From positions 709,118 through 773,117 of the forward strand of contig JAVJOO010000002.1 in assembly GCA_040216735.1 (NCBI GenBank): DNA of 64,000 bases. The letters run 5' to 3'. A program made the translations under genes and the position numbers. Positions 46,123 to 54,250 of the stretch are shown piece after piece (position 1 is the stretch's first letter; each line of letters opens with the position of its first letter). The stretch is from Alphaproteobacteria bacterium. GTDB taxonomy: Bacteria; Pseudomonadota; Alphaproteobacteria; SHVP01. Below the pieces are notes generated by a model that searched no databases, had not been told where the DNA came from, and saw only the letters and a list, made by a program, of their open reading frames with translations.

Positions 46123-46659
46123 TTAGGAGGGCGGCGCTTGCGTGTTCAATTTCTCCCACACGCGTGCCAGATCGCGGTGTCGCCGCACAACCAACACGCG
46201 CCCGTTGTCGATTGCACCCTCTAGCGCCGCCAAGGTCTGTGCCCGTCGCTTTCGCTTCCAGGCCCAAACATAGGCGAGGAACCCGAAGTCGATACGTTCC
46301 GGGCAACCCGGCGCCATGTCGGGCCGTTCGGTGCCGTAGGTCTTGGCGACGCGCTTGAGTACACCCCATAGGCATTGCCAGCGCGGCAGATCGAACAGAA
46401 TGACTAGATCGGCCGCACCGGCCCGCGTCGCGAGTGTTCGCGAGAAATTCCCGTCGATCACCCATACCGGCTGCGCAATCAGATCTGCGTGCCGGGCGTC
46501 GAACGTTTCGGCTTCGACCATCACCCATCCGGCCGACCAGAAATACCTGTCGAGATGAAAGACCGGAAGATTCGTCGCCGCCGAAACCTGTACCGCTAGT
46601 CGCGATTTGTCGGCGCCGGCGTTCCCGACAATTGCGATTCGGCGTGGAATCTCGTCCAT
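46123..46659 (-). CDS. FlaR/adenylate-kinase-like P-loop protein with altered Walker A
   Basis: 178 residues. The fold resembles the small kinases annotated as topology modulation proteins (FlaR): an N-terminal P-loop, HLDRYFWSAGW, WVIDGNFSRTLATR, LVILFDLPRWQCLWGVLKR and a basic C-terminus. The P-loop reads IVGNAGADKSRLA; the glycine before Lys in GxxxxGK[ST] is replaced by Asp. Nucleotide binding may be weakened or changed. Function unknown. It stands alone between pyc and the macB-like gene. Confidence 0.8.
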   Translation of the reverse strand: MDEIPRRIAIVGNAGADKSRLAVQVSAATNLPVFHLDRYFWSAGWVMVEAETFDARHADLIAQPVWVIDGNFSRTLATRAGAADLVILFDLPRWQCLWGVLKRVAKTYGTERPDMAPGCPERIDFGFLAYVWAWKRKRRAQTLAALEGAIDNGRVLVVRRHRDLARVWEKLNTQAPPS

Positions 46660-46694
46660 GATCCCGCCAATCTAGAAGATGTGCCCAAGCGCGC

Positions 46695-47930
46695 CTACTC
46701 GTACCTTAGCGCGTCGATCGGATCGAGGCGCGCGGCCTTGCGCGCGGGGTAATAGCCGAAGAACACCCCAACTGCGCCCGAGAACGCCACGGCGATCACC
46801 AGCGCAAGCGGCTCGATCAGGACCGGCCAGCCGGCCAGGTTGGCGACCAGCGCCGCACCGCCCAGTCCGACGATCACGCCGACAATGCCGCCGATCAGGC
46901 ACAGCGTCACCGCCTCGACCAGGAACTGCACCAGGATGTCGCGCCGCCGGGCGCCCACTGCCATGCGCAGGCCGATTTCGCGGGTCCGTTCGGTCACCGA
47001 CACGAGCATGATATTCATGATTCCAATCCCGCCGACCAAGAGCGCGATGGAGGCAACCGCGGCCAGAAGGAGTGTGAGGATGCGTTGACTCTCCGCGCGG
47101 GCATCGGTGATTTCCGACAGATTGCGTACCGTGAAATCGTCCTCTTCGCCGGGGCCGATGCGGTGGCGTTGGCGTAGGAGCTCGTTCACTGCTTCCTCGG
47201 CTTCCTTCATCCGCGCCGCACTCACCGCCTTCACCGAGATCACGTTGACCGAATCGGGGCGGGACCGCGCACTGGTCCCCAGCACCCGCGTGCGCGCGGT
47301 GGTAATGGGGATCAGGACAACGTCGTCTTGGTCCTGGCCGAACGAATTCTGGCCTTTGGGGGCGAGAACGCCGATCACCTCGAAGGGGACCTTCTTGATC
47401 CGCATTGTCTCGCCGATGGGCGTCTGATCGACAAACAGATTGTCGGCAACGGTTTTTCCGATCACCGCGACCTTCGTCGAACGCCGGACATCGTCGGTGG
47501 AGAACATGCGCCCCTCAACGACGTCCCATTCGCGCACCGTGAAGTACTCCGGCGTCGTACCTTGGGTGTTGGTCGACCAATTGAGATTGCCGTAGATGAG
47601 CTGGGTGCTGCCGCGCACGGTGGGGGCCGAAAACGCGACGGCATCGATTTCGGTTTGCAGCGCCCGCGCATCCTCTAACGTCAGACTCAGGCGCGACCCC
47701 GCGCCCAGGCGCGCGCCGACCTGGCGGCCCGAGGAATTGAAGACGATCAACAGGTTGGCGCCCAGGCTTTCGATCTGCTGGTTGACGCGGTCCTGCGCGC
47801 CGGCACCGACGGCGACCATCGCGATCACCGCGCCGACACCGATGACGATCCCCAGCATCGTCAAGCCGCTGCGCAGCGCATTGACCCGCAGTGCGCGCAG
47901 CGCGACAGCAATGGTGGCAAGCAGGTTCAT
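46695..47930 (-). CDS. MacB-like ABC transporter permease
   Basis: 411 residues without an ATPase domain, which is encoded separately upstream. An N-terminal membrane helix (ALRSGLTMLGIVIGVGAVIA) is followed by a MacB periplasmic core domain (about 45-265). Three C-terminal helices of the FtsX domain come next (VASIALLVGGIGIMNIMLVS, REIGLRMAVGARRRDIL). Works as a mechanotransmission-type exporter with the adaptor encoded upstream. Its ATG overlaps the ATPase stop (ATGA). Last gene of the seven-gene operon that starts with the EF-hand gene. Confidence 0.9.
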   Translation of the reverse strand: MNLLATIAVALRALRVNALRSGLTMLGIVIGVGAVIAMVAVGAGAQDRVNQQIESLGANLLIVFNSSGRQVGARLGAGSRLSLTLEDARALQTEIDAVAFSAPTVRGSTQLIYGNLNWSTNTQGTTPEYFTVREWDVVEGRMFSTDDVRRSTKVAVIGKTVADNLFVDQTPIGETMRIKKVPFEVIGVLAPKGQNSFGQDQDDVVLIPITTARTRVLGTSARSRPDSVNVISVKAVSAARMKEAEEAVNELLRQRHRIGPGEEDDFTVRNLSEITDARAESQRILTLLLAAVASIALLVGGIGIMNIMLVSVTERTREIGLRMAVGARRRDILVQFLVEAVTLCLIGGIVGVIVGLGGAALVANLAGWPVLIEPLALVIAVAFSGAVGVFFGYYPARKAARLDPIDALRYE

Positions 47931-48676
47931 TGGGCGGCCACCGCTGCGCCGGGCCAGTCGGCCAGGAGGTCGCGCGCCGACAGGCGGTCCCCCACCGGCA
48001 CGTCCTCCAGCACGACGCCGTCACGGAACGTCACGATACGTTTGGCGTAGCGTGCGATGTCGGGTTCGTGGGTGACGATGACAATAGTGATCCCGGCGGC
48101 GTTGAGGTCTTGGAAGATCGCCATGATCTCGACCCCGGTGCGGCTATCGAGTGCGCCGGTGGGCTCGTCCGCCAGGACCAGAAGCGGATCGTTGACGAGG
48201 GCGCGGGCGATCGCAACGCGCTGCTGTTGGCCGCCCGACAGTTGGCTCGGCGTATGTTCCAGGCGGTCGGCCAGCCCGACATCGCGCAATCGCGCCGCCG
48301 CCCGCTGTTTACGCGCGACGCCGTCCACGCCGCTATAGAGCAACGGCATTTCGACATTCTGCAATGCCGAGGTACGCGCCAGCAGATTGAAGGTTTGAAA
48401 GACAAAGCCGATCTTGCGGTTGCGAATTGCCGCAAGGGCATCGGTATCCATCGCCGCCACGTTCTCGCCGGCAAGCCAATAGCCGCCGCCGGTGGGCCGA
48501 TCGAGGCATCCGATCAGGTTCATGAAGGTCGACTTGCCCGATCCCGACGGCCCCATGACGGCGACGAACTCGCCGCGCGCAATGTCCAGCGATACGCCGC
48601 GCAACGCGGCAACGACCGTATCGCCAAGATGATAGTGGCGGACAAGTTCCTGCGTTTTGATCAGGGCATCTGACAC
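47927..48676 (-). CDS. ABC transporter ATPase, MacB/LolD type
   Basis: 249 residues from GTG 48676; the open frame above runs into the adaptor gene. Walker A GPSGSGKST, Q-loop FVFQTFNLL, signature LSGGQQQRVAIARAL, Walker B LLVLADEPTG and the H-loop THEPDIARYA are intact. It powers the MacB-like permease downstream. Eleven bases separate it from the adaptor stop. Confidence 0.93.
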   Translation of the reverse strand: MSDALIKTQELVRHYHLGDTVVAALRGVSLDIARGEFVAVMGPSGSGKSTFMNLIGCLDRPTGGGYWLAGENVAAMDTDALAAIRNRKIGFVFQTFNLLARTSALQNVEMPLLYSGVDGVARKQRAAARLRDVGLADRLEHTPSQLSGGQQQRVAIARALVNDPLLVLADEPTGALDSRTGVEIMAIFQDLNAAGITIVIVTHEPDIARYAKRIVTFRDGVVLEDVPVGDRLSARDLLADWPGAAVAAQ

Positions 48677-48686
48677 CGGCTTGGAC

Positions 48687-50318
48687 CTAGAACCGAATGC
48701 CCGATAGCCCGGCCCGCTCAGTGGGGGCGACGGCGCCAACGATGACGCGATCCCCCGCCGCGATCTCGCCCGCGACGATTTCGGTCACGCTGCCATTGGT
48801 GATGCCGTAGCGCACCGCAACGGGTTTTGGCGCGCCGTCCGCGCCAAGGATCCAAATGCGCCCGTCGCGCACCGCATTTGCGCCAGCGGCGCGGCGTTGC
48901 GCCGCCAATTCGGCGTATCGGGCGCGCTGGGCATCATCCAGGATCCCGAGCAGCTGTTCATTGAACCTCTGGCGGCCCTCACGGACGGCTTGCGCCATCT
49001 CCTCTTGGCCGCCGCTTTGGCTGCGCACGTTTTGCAACTGCTGGCGCAACGCCTGGCCGAACTGCTGCGCCTGTTCCTGTTGTTGCTGGTTGAGCGACAA
49101 TACTTCGACGAGGCGGGCAAACTGCTCGGCCGGATTTCCCCCGGCACCACCCGGTGCGCCGCCACCGCCTGCCGCCGCGCCTGGCCTGGCCGACGGGCCG
49201 TCCGTGTCGGCACCGCCGCCTTGCGGGCGAAAACGAAGGGCCGCGTTGGGTACCCGCAGCACATCGCGGCGTTGGTCGAGTACGACGTTCACGTTGGCGG
49301 TCATCCCCGGCAGGAGCAGTTGTTGGGCATTGTCGGCCGACACGATGACCGTGTAGGTGACGACGTTCTGCACGACCTGCGGCGCTTGGCGAACCTGCTG
49401 GATGCTGCCACGAAAAGTGCGCTCGGCGTGGGCGTCGACGGTGAAGTCAACCGCTTGTCCCGCTTCGATCTGCCCGATGTCCGCTTCGTCGATATTGGCC
49501 TCGACCTGCATGCGCCGCAGATCCTGCGCGATCGTGAATAAAACCGGCGCATTAAGGCTCGCGGCAACGGTTTGCCCTAGGTTGACCTGCCGGTCGATCA
49601 CTACGCCGTTGACCGGTGCGCGAATGTAGGTCCGCTCCAAATCGATCAACGCCTGCTCGACGCTGGCTTCGCGTTGTTGGACCTGCGCGCGGGCGTTCTC
49701 GATCTGCGCCTGGGCAACCTTGATTTGGGCATCTGAGGAGCGCAACGCTGCGTCGGCTGCGCGGGTTTGCGCCGCGGCACTCTCGGCAAGCGCCCGGGCC
49801 TGAGTGACATCGCGGTTGGAGGCGACGCCGCGGCGCAGGAGATCGTCTTTACGTTCTAATTCGCGCTGGGCCTCGTCGGCGGTCGCGTGGCGGTTCTCGA
49901 GGTTGGCTTGGGCGCTGGCAAGATCGGCTTCGGCGCGGGCCAGTGCCGCGATCTGCATCGACACGTTTGCCTTGGAAATCGCCAGATCGGCCTCGGCTTG
50001 TCGCAAGCGTGCTTGGAATGTCTGGGGGTCGATGCGCGCGATCAGTTGGCCTTCTGTAACTTCGGTGTTGAAGTCGGCGTGGAGTTCGGCGACCTGACCG
50101 GAGACCTGGGTGCCGACATCGACAGTGACAACGGCGCTCAATGTGCCCGAGGTCGAGATCGTGGAGACGACATCGCCGCGGTCGATCGCTCCGAATCGGT
50201 AGACGACGGCGTCGCCATTGCCGCCGCGCAGCGCATAGGCCGCCACCGTGCCCGCGATGATCGCGACAACAGCGAGAGCGATCAGCCCGCGGCGTCCCAG
50301 CCGCGCCAACATCTTCAC
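48687..50318 (-). CDS. MacA-like periplasmic adaptor with embedded CpxP/Spy-like segment
   Basis: 543 residues, GTG overlapping the upstream stop. After an N-terminal anchor (about 11-30) come the biotinyl-lipoyl half (STSGTLSAVVTVDVGTQVSG), a long helical hairpin (105-230), IRAPVNGVVIDRQVNLGQTV and the beta-barrel (270-360). Residues about 366-480 are an insertion: a Gly/Pro linker, then a Gln-rich helix pair with LSLNQQQQEQ and ILDDAQRARYAEL, similar to the LTxxQ motifs of CpxP/Spy. The membrane-proximal part resumes at about 485. Ordinary MacA is about 370-400 residues long. Links the inner-membrane ABC pump to an outer-membrane channel. Confidence 0.9.
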   Translation of the reverse strand: MKMLARLGRRGLIALAVVAIIAGTVAAYALRGGNGDAVVYRFGAIDRGDVVSTISTSGTLSAVVTVDVGTQVSGQVAELHADFNTEVTEGQLIARIDPQTFQARLRQAEADLAISKANVSMQIAALARAEADLASAQANLENRHATADEAQRELERKDDLLRRGVASNRDVTQARALAESAAAQTRAADAALRSSDAQIKVAQAQIENARAQVQQREASVEQALIDLERTYIRAPVNGVVIDRQVNLGQTVAASLNAPVLFTIAQDLRRMQVEANIDEADIGQIEAGQAVDFTVDAHAERTFRGSIQQVRQAPQVVQNVVTYTVIVSADNAQQLLLPGMTANVNVVLDQRRDVLRVPNAALRFRPQGGGADTDGPSARPGAAAGGGGAPGGAGGNPAEQFARLVEVLSLNQQQQEQAQQFGQALRQQLQNVRSQSGGQEEMAQAVREGRQRFNEQLLGILDDAQRARYAELAAQRRAAGANAVRDGRIWILGADGAPKPVAVRYGITNGSVTEIVAGEIAAGDRVIVGAVAPTERAGLSGIRF

Positions 50319-50824
50319 CCAACGCTCCGCGGCACACGATAGGTATCGCCCGCGAGGGGCATGCGATAGGTCGGCGCGCGGAAGATGGCGCGGCCTAAGC
50401 GGCGGCGCTCCTCGGCGCTCAGATCGTCGCCGAGCCTAGTCAGATAGCCATGCAGGATCGCTTGGACAGCGTCGCTGCGCTGGCGCAGATCGCGTAGCGC
50501 CGCGTCTGCCGCGTCCGCGTCGTAGGGATCGGCCGACAGCGCCCGGACGACGGTGCGTTGCGCCCGCCGCAGGGCGACGGTCTCGGCCCGCAGATCCGCC
50601 TCGACCTCGCCAAACTTCTCGATCGCGTGTTGCCGCGATTCAGGGGCGAGCGCCATGAATGCCGGACTTGCTTGAAAGCCCGCCCCCGCCGGATCGAACC
50701 CGCGGCGGACAAAGTGGCCGCCGCCGGTCGCGACGACGCCGATCAGGATGCCGACCGCGAATAGGTTGACTGCCAATGAGACCGTTAGAAGGATGCCAAA
50801 CCAGCGCCGTCGCCCGATCGCCAT
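50315..50824 (-). CDS. Periplasmic heavy-metal-sensor-like (CnrR/CpxP-type) protein
   Basis: 169 residues. One N-terminal membrane segment (about 9-31) anchors a helical periplasmic domain, with ESRQHAIEKFGEVEADLRAE, RRAQRTVVRAL and LSAEERRRLGRAIF. This pattern is typical of the periplasmic heavy-metal resistance/sensor family. No clear metal-binding Cys or His cluster is seen, so the ligand is uncertain. The stop overlaps the adaptor start (GTGA). Position after the sigma/anti-sigma pair suggests a signal-sensing role. Confidence 0.85.
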   Translation of the reverse strand: MAIGRRRWFGILLTVSLAVNLFAVGILIGVVATGGGHFVRRGFDPAGAGFQASPAFMALAPESRQHAIEKFGEVEADLRAETVALRRAQRTVVRALSADPYDADAADAALRDLRQRSDAVQAILHGYLTRLGDDLSAEERRRLGRAIFRAPTYRMPLAGDTYRVPRSVG

Positions 50825-50826
50825 AC

Positions 50827-51270
50827 CTACTCCTCCAACCCTTCGACGATTCCCAGCGTTTCACCGCCCCCGGCCACGCTGGCGAAGTCGAACCCGGAAT
50901 CGCCATAGACCGCGACGGTCGGCAAAGTCGCCGCTCCGAGATAGACCCCACCCAACATCGCCGCCGCCAGCAACGCCGGTCGCCAAGCCGGGCGCGCGAC
51001 GATCATCCATATCCAGTGAACGTCCTCTTTGCCGGGCAGTTTTGCGAGGCGCGCTTCGAGCGCAGCGCTCGGCGCAGGCGCCGCAACGAGATCGAGCAGG
51101 CGTGCAAGTTTCTCTGCCGTGTGCAACGCCGCTGCGGCCTCCGTCGACTGTGCCACAAGGGTTTGAGCGGCGGCGCGGAGCTCCACCGGCCAGCGCACAG
51201 GGTCGGGCCCGCAGCGGTCCAGTAACGCCTCAAAGTCCGCAAGGCCCAGGGGTCGTTCTTTGTTATCCAT
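50827..51270 (-). CDS. Putative membrane-bound anti-sigma factor
   Basis: 147 residues. ATG 51270 is chosen because GGAGGA lies six bases upstream and TGATG couples it to the sigma gene; two earlier in-frame starts exist (51273, 51276). The N-terminal cytoplasmic part (GLADFEALLDRCGPDPVRWP, KLARLLDLVAAPAPSAALEA) lacks the zinc HxxxCxxC motif. A single membrane segment (about 104-122, ALLAAAMLGGVYLGAATLP) precedes a short periplasmic tail. The anti-sigma role is inferred from position and topology. Confidence 0.75.
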   Translation of the reverse strand: MDNKERPLGLADFEALLDRCGPDPVRWPVELRAAAQTLVAQSTEAAAALHTAEKLARLLDLVAAPAPSAALEARLAKLPGKEDVHWIWMIVARPAWRPALLAAAMLGGVYLGAATLPTVAVYGDSGFDFASVAGGGETLGIVEGLEE

Positions 51271-51872
51271 CACCATTCCTCCAGCAAATCGTCCGCTAGA
51301 TCCTGCAACTGCGTTTTCAACGTACGCCGCGCACGCGCCAACAGGGATTCCACGGCCTCGACTGAAATTTCCAGCGTGTCGGCGGCCTCTTGCTGTGAAA
51401 ATCCCTGGTAGTGGACCAACGCCAAGGCCTGGCGCTGGCGTTCGGGCAATCCTGCAATGGCACCGCCGACTGCGCGGCGCAGCGCGTGATCCCGCGCCAT
51501 GCGCGCGCCGCCGATCAGCTCGTCCGCCTGCTCGGCGACGAGTTCCAACGACGTCGTACGTCGGGCCCGCTGGCGATCGATGCATTGGTTGATCGCCACC
51601 CGGAACAGCCATGTCTTCACTTTGGCGCCGCCCGGCTCCCAGGTTTCGGCCTTGCGCATCAGCCGAACCATAGTTTCCTGCGCGACGTCCTCGGCCTCAG
51701 CGCGGTCGCGCAACATGTGCCAGGCGTAGCCGACCAGGGGCCCGAGGTGACGGCGGGTGATTTCACGCCATGCCTGACGGTCGCCGTCGGCGATCCGTTC
51801 GACCAAAACGTCGTCGCTTTGGTCGACGCTGTCGTCGTTCCGGCGTTCGGGCGCCTGCTCGCCCGCTACCAT
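51270..51872 (-). CDS. ECF-type RNA polymerase sigma factor
   Basis: 200 residues from ATG 51872, which lies just after the EF-hand stop; GTG 51908 would add 12 and overlap it. Region 2 holds YAWHMLRDRAEAEDVAQETM and KVKTWLFRVAINQCIDRQR, and region 4 holds GLPERQRQALALVHYQGFSQ and AADTLEISVEAVESLLARAR. It is expected to direct transcription of this operon, perhaps including its own promoter upstream of the EF-hand gene. The inducing signal is unknown. Confidence 0.93.
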   Translation of the reverse strand: MVAGEQAPERRNDDSVDQSDDVLVERIADGDRQAWREITRRHLGPLVGYAWHMLRDRAEAEDVAQETMVRLMRKAETWEPGGAKVKTWLFRVAINQCIDRQRARRTTSLELVAEQADELIGGARMARDHALRRAVGGAIAGLPERQRQALALVHYQGFSQQEAADTLEISVEAVESLLARARRTLKTQLQDLADDLLEEW

Positions 51873-51885
51873 CGAAAGGGCCGCG

Positions 51886-52335
51886 TTAGCGGCGACGGTC
51901 GGCGCCACCGGCCTGACCCCCCCGCGACAGTTCGGGTGCTGCCATCGCCCCGTCGCCGTCGACGTCGTAGCGCGAGAACCAACGGCGCGACGGTTGGTCG
52001 ATTTCGTCGGCGGACAACGACCGGTCCCCGTCGGTATCCATCATGTCGAACAGGGTAGCCGTGCCCAGACTCTGGAACAGGCGACCGCGACGGCGGAATT
52101 CCTCCACCGACAGCGTCCCGTTACCATCGAGGTCGGCGGCCGCGAACAGACGGCGATGCTCGGCCAAAATCTCCGCCAAGCTGACGGTGCCGTCGCCGTC
52201 GGTGTCCAGCAGCTCGACGAAGCGCGCCGCACGAAAGTCGTCGTGATCGTCGTGACGCTCCTGCGCCACGGCGGCGCTCGACACCATCAGGGCGGCAACC
52301 ATCCCTAAACCGATCGGACGGTACATTCGGTTCAT
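51886..52335 (-). CDS. Secreted EF-hand protein (four EF-hand loops)
   Basis: 149 residues; ATG 52335 has AAGGAG just upstream. A signal peptide (GLGMVAALMVSSAAVAQ) precedes four canonical 12-residue loops: DTDGDGTVSLAE (44-55), DLDGNGTLSVEE (68-79), DTDGDRSLSADE (100-111) and DVDGDGAMAAPE (124-135). All have Asp at 1, 3 and mostly 5 and Glu at 12, so Ca2+ binding is expected. The C-terminus is Arg/Gly-rich. First gene of the ECF/MacAB operon, suggesting a periplasmic divalent-cation link. Confidence 0.92.
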   Translation of the reverse strand: MNRMYRPIGLGMVAALMVSSAAVAQERHDDHDDFRAARFVELLDTDGDGTVSLAEILAEHRRLFAAADLDGNGTLSVEEFRRRGRLFQSLGTATLFDMMDTDGDRSLSADEIDQPSRRWFSRYDVDGDGAMAAPELSRGGQAGGADRRR

Positions 52336-52379
52336 CCCACTCCTTGTCACGGGCTCTCTGGGTCAAGTCCTCTACATTA

Positions 52380-52420
52380 CACGGCTTTGTCCCCGTCGTT
52401 CCGTCGCCGTTTGCGCAAAC
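52380..52420. promoter_or_regulatory. Candidate ECF promoter and 12-base palindrome in divergent gap
   Basis: Read on the minus strand, GGAAC (52398-52402) followed 14 bases later by CGTG (52380-52383) resembles the GGAAC/CGT pattern of ECF-dependent promoters. It would drive the EF-hand operon about 45-65 bases upstream of its start. The perfect palindrome GTTTGCGCAAAC (52409-52420) sits beside it. Both are weak evidence without other copies to compare. Confidence 0.3.
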
Positions 52421-52460
52421 CGACCGCCGCGCGCAATACTGCGGGAAAAGGGGAGGCACC

Positions 52461-53309
52461 ATGGCCCGCGATCATCTGGAATTCGTTCAAACCCAAGTGT
52501 TGCCTTGGATCACGCTGCCGGACACCGCCGCGCGACCCGGGGTGGCGTGCAAGGTTCTCTCCAAGGATGCCACTTCTGGGGCGGTCAGCGTCATCCTCAA
52601 ATACCCGGCCGGTTTCGAGATTGCCCGACCGCACTATCTCGACAACGACGAAGAGTTCTTCGTCTTAGAGGGAGAGATTCGAATCGGCAGCGCGGTCTAC
52701 GGTCCGGGCACCTACGCCTATCTTCCCGACGGTTATCCGCGCGCGAACATGACTGCATCCAACGGTGCTGCGGTACTGACGTTTTTCGAAGGACCGCACA
52801 AGAATATCTTCGACGGCGAAAAACCTTTCGATCGCACCAAACTTGTCGAGCGGATCGCCGCGGGCGACCGGGCGACGTGGGGCGACGGGGTCGATCCGAA
52901 GGTCGTCGGCGCGGGCTTGCAAAAGCGGATGCTGCGTTTGGATGCGGCGAGCGGCGAGCGCACCTGGTTGCTCCACATGGGGCCGAGCGATCCGGCCAAG
53001 ATCACGGCCGCGCCGCTCGAAACCCACCCGCATGTCGAGGAGCTGTTTCTGCTCGACGGCGAAATTTCAATGCCCCAGGGCGTTTTGCGCCGCGGCGCCT
53101 ACTTTTGGCGGCCAGGGGGGATTCAGCACGGCCCGATCGGCTCGCTTGCCGGGTGCACGTGTTTCTTTCGGTGTAAGGAAGGACCGTTCTCCACCGATTG
53201 GACCGACCACACCGAAACCATCGTCTGGGATGCGCCCTACGCGCCGACCCTGCCGCCCGCCCTCAAGGACCACGCCGCGCAGGAATACCGGGGCACGGCG
53301 GCCTATTGA
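52461..53309 (+). CDS. Two-domain cupin protein (first of tandem pair)
   Basis: 282 residues, ATG after GGGGAGG. Two cupin modules are recognisable: DNDEEFFVLEGEIRIGS with YAYLPDGYPR in the first, and HPHVEELFLLDGEISMPQGV with YFWRPGGIQHGPIGS in the second. Metal ligands would be the Glu and His of these blocks (EE-F-x-E and HxxxE). It resembles DUF4437-type double cupins of unknown function. Closely followed by a paralogue, a Rid protein and a ThDP enzyme. Confidence 0.85.
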   Translation: MARDHLEFVQTQVLPWITLPDTAARPGVACKVLSKDATSGAVSVILKYPAGFEIARPHYLDNDEEFFVLEGEIRIGSAVYGPGTYAYLPDGYPRANMTASNGAAVLTFFEGPHKNIFDGEKPFDRTKLVERIAAGDRATWGDGVDPKVVGAGLQKRMLRLDAASGERTWLLHMGPSDPAKITAAPLETHPHVEELFLLDGEISMPQGVLRRGAYFWRPGGIQHGPIGSLAGCTCFFRCKEGPFSTDWTDHTETIVWDAPYAPTLPPALKDHAAQEYRGTAAY

Positions 53310-53315
53310 GCGGCG

Positions 53316-54158
53316 ATGGCCCGCGCCCATATCGAGTTCATCCAATCGCAGGTCCTGCCCTGGATCCCCCTGGATTCGGGATCGAGCCGTCCCGGCGCTG
53401 CGATCAAAGTTCTCAGTCACGACCCCGATACGGCGGCCGGCACCGCCATCCTCCGCTATCCGGACGGTTGGGCACTGGACGAGGCACACCATGTTGCCGG
53501 GGATGAGGAATTCTTCGTCCTCGAAGGCGCATTGCACATCGACGACCGTATCTTCGATCGCCATGCCTACGGGTTTCTTCCGGCGGGGTTTCCCCGCCGC
53601 CGCATGGCCGCCCCCCAGGGGGCCGCTGTCGTTACCTTTTTCAACGGTCCGCCCCGCCGGGTCCCCGGTGCAGGCAGGTTCGATGCCGCGCGGGTCGTCA
53701 TGGTCGACACCGACAGCATGGCGTGGAACGGGGATTTCGACCACAACCTCACGGGCTCGGGGATCGGCATCAAATTCCTGCGCAACGATGCCGCCAGCGG
53801 CGAGCGCACTTGGTTGCTGACCAAGGGCAGCGACCGCCGCGAGGATCTGCCGCAAACCGGCAAACTCGAAAGCCACCCGTGCGTCGAGGAGTTTTTCTTG
53901 CTCGACGGAACGCTCGGATGGCCCCAAGGGATGATGCGCCGCGGCGCCTACTTCTGGCGGCCGCCCGGCATCGCCCACGGCCCCGGCGCGTCGCTGACCG
54001 GATACCTCGGCCTGTTTCGCTCCCGCGAAGGACCGTTTTCGACCGACTGGTCGCAGGTCGAGCGGCCACGCCCGTTCGATCCACCCTACGATCCCATCCT
54101 GCCGCCCGCCTACGCGCATTACTCTGGTTCGGCCTACCTCGGCGCGGATCCCTACTAG
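53316..54158 (+). CDS. Two-domain cupin protein (second of tandem pair)
   Basis: 280 residues, six bases after its paralogue. It aligns along its whole length: ARAHIEFIQSQVLPWIPL versus ARDHLEFVQTQVLPWITL, GDEEFFVLEGALHID, DAASGERTWLL identical, HPCVEEFFLLDGTLGWPQG and YFWRPPGIAHGPGASL. The N-terminal cupin has lost some polar residues compared with the first copy, suggesting division of labour. Both lack signal peptides, so they act in the cytoplasm. Confidence 0.85.
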   Translation: MARAHIEFIQSQVLPWIPLDSGSSRPGAAIKVLSHDPDTAAGTAILRYPDGWALDEAHHVAGDEEFFVLEGALHIDDRIFDRHAYGFLPAGFPRRRMAAPQGAAVVTFFNGPPRRVPGAGRFDAARVVMVDTDSMAWNGDFDHNLTGSGIGIKFLRNDAASGERTWLLTKGSDRREDLPQTGKLESHPCVEEFFLLDGTLGWPQGMMRRGAYFWRPPGIAHGPGASLTGYLGLFRSREGPFSTDWSQVERPRPFDPPYDPILPPAYAHYSGSAYLGADPY

Positions 54159-54250
54159 GAATTGGCCGCACAGTGTGCGGGCGGTGCGGACCATATGGGC
54201 CGCCCGGTGCCGCTGGGTTAGGGTTCGCACCGGAGTCAGGGGAGGGCACC

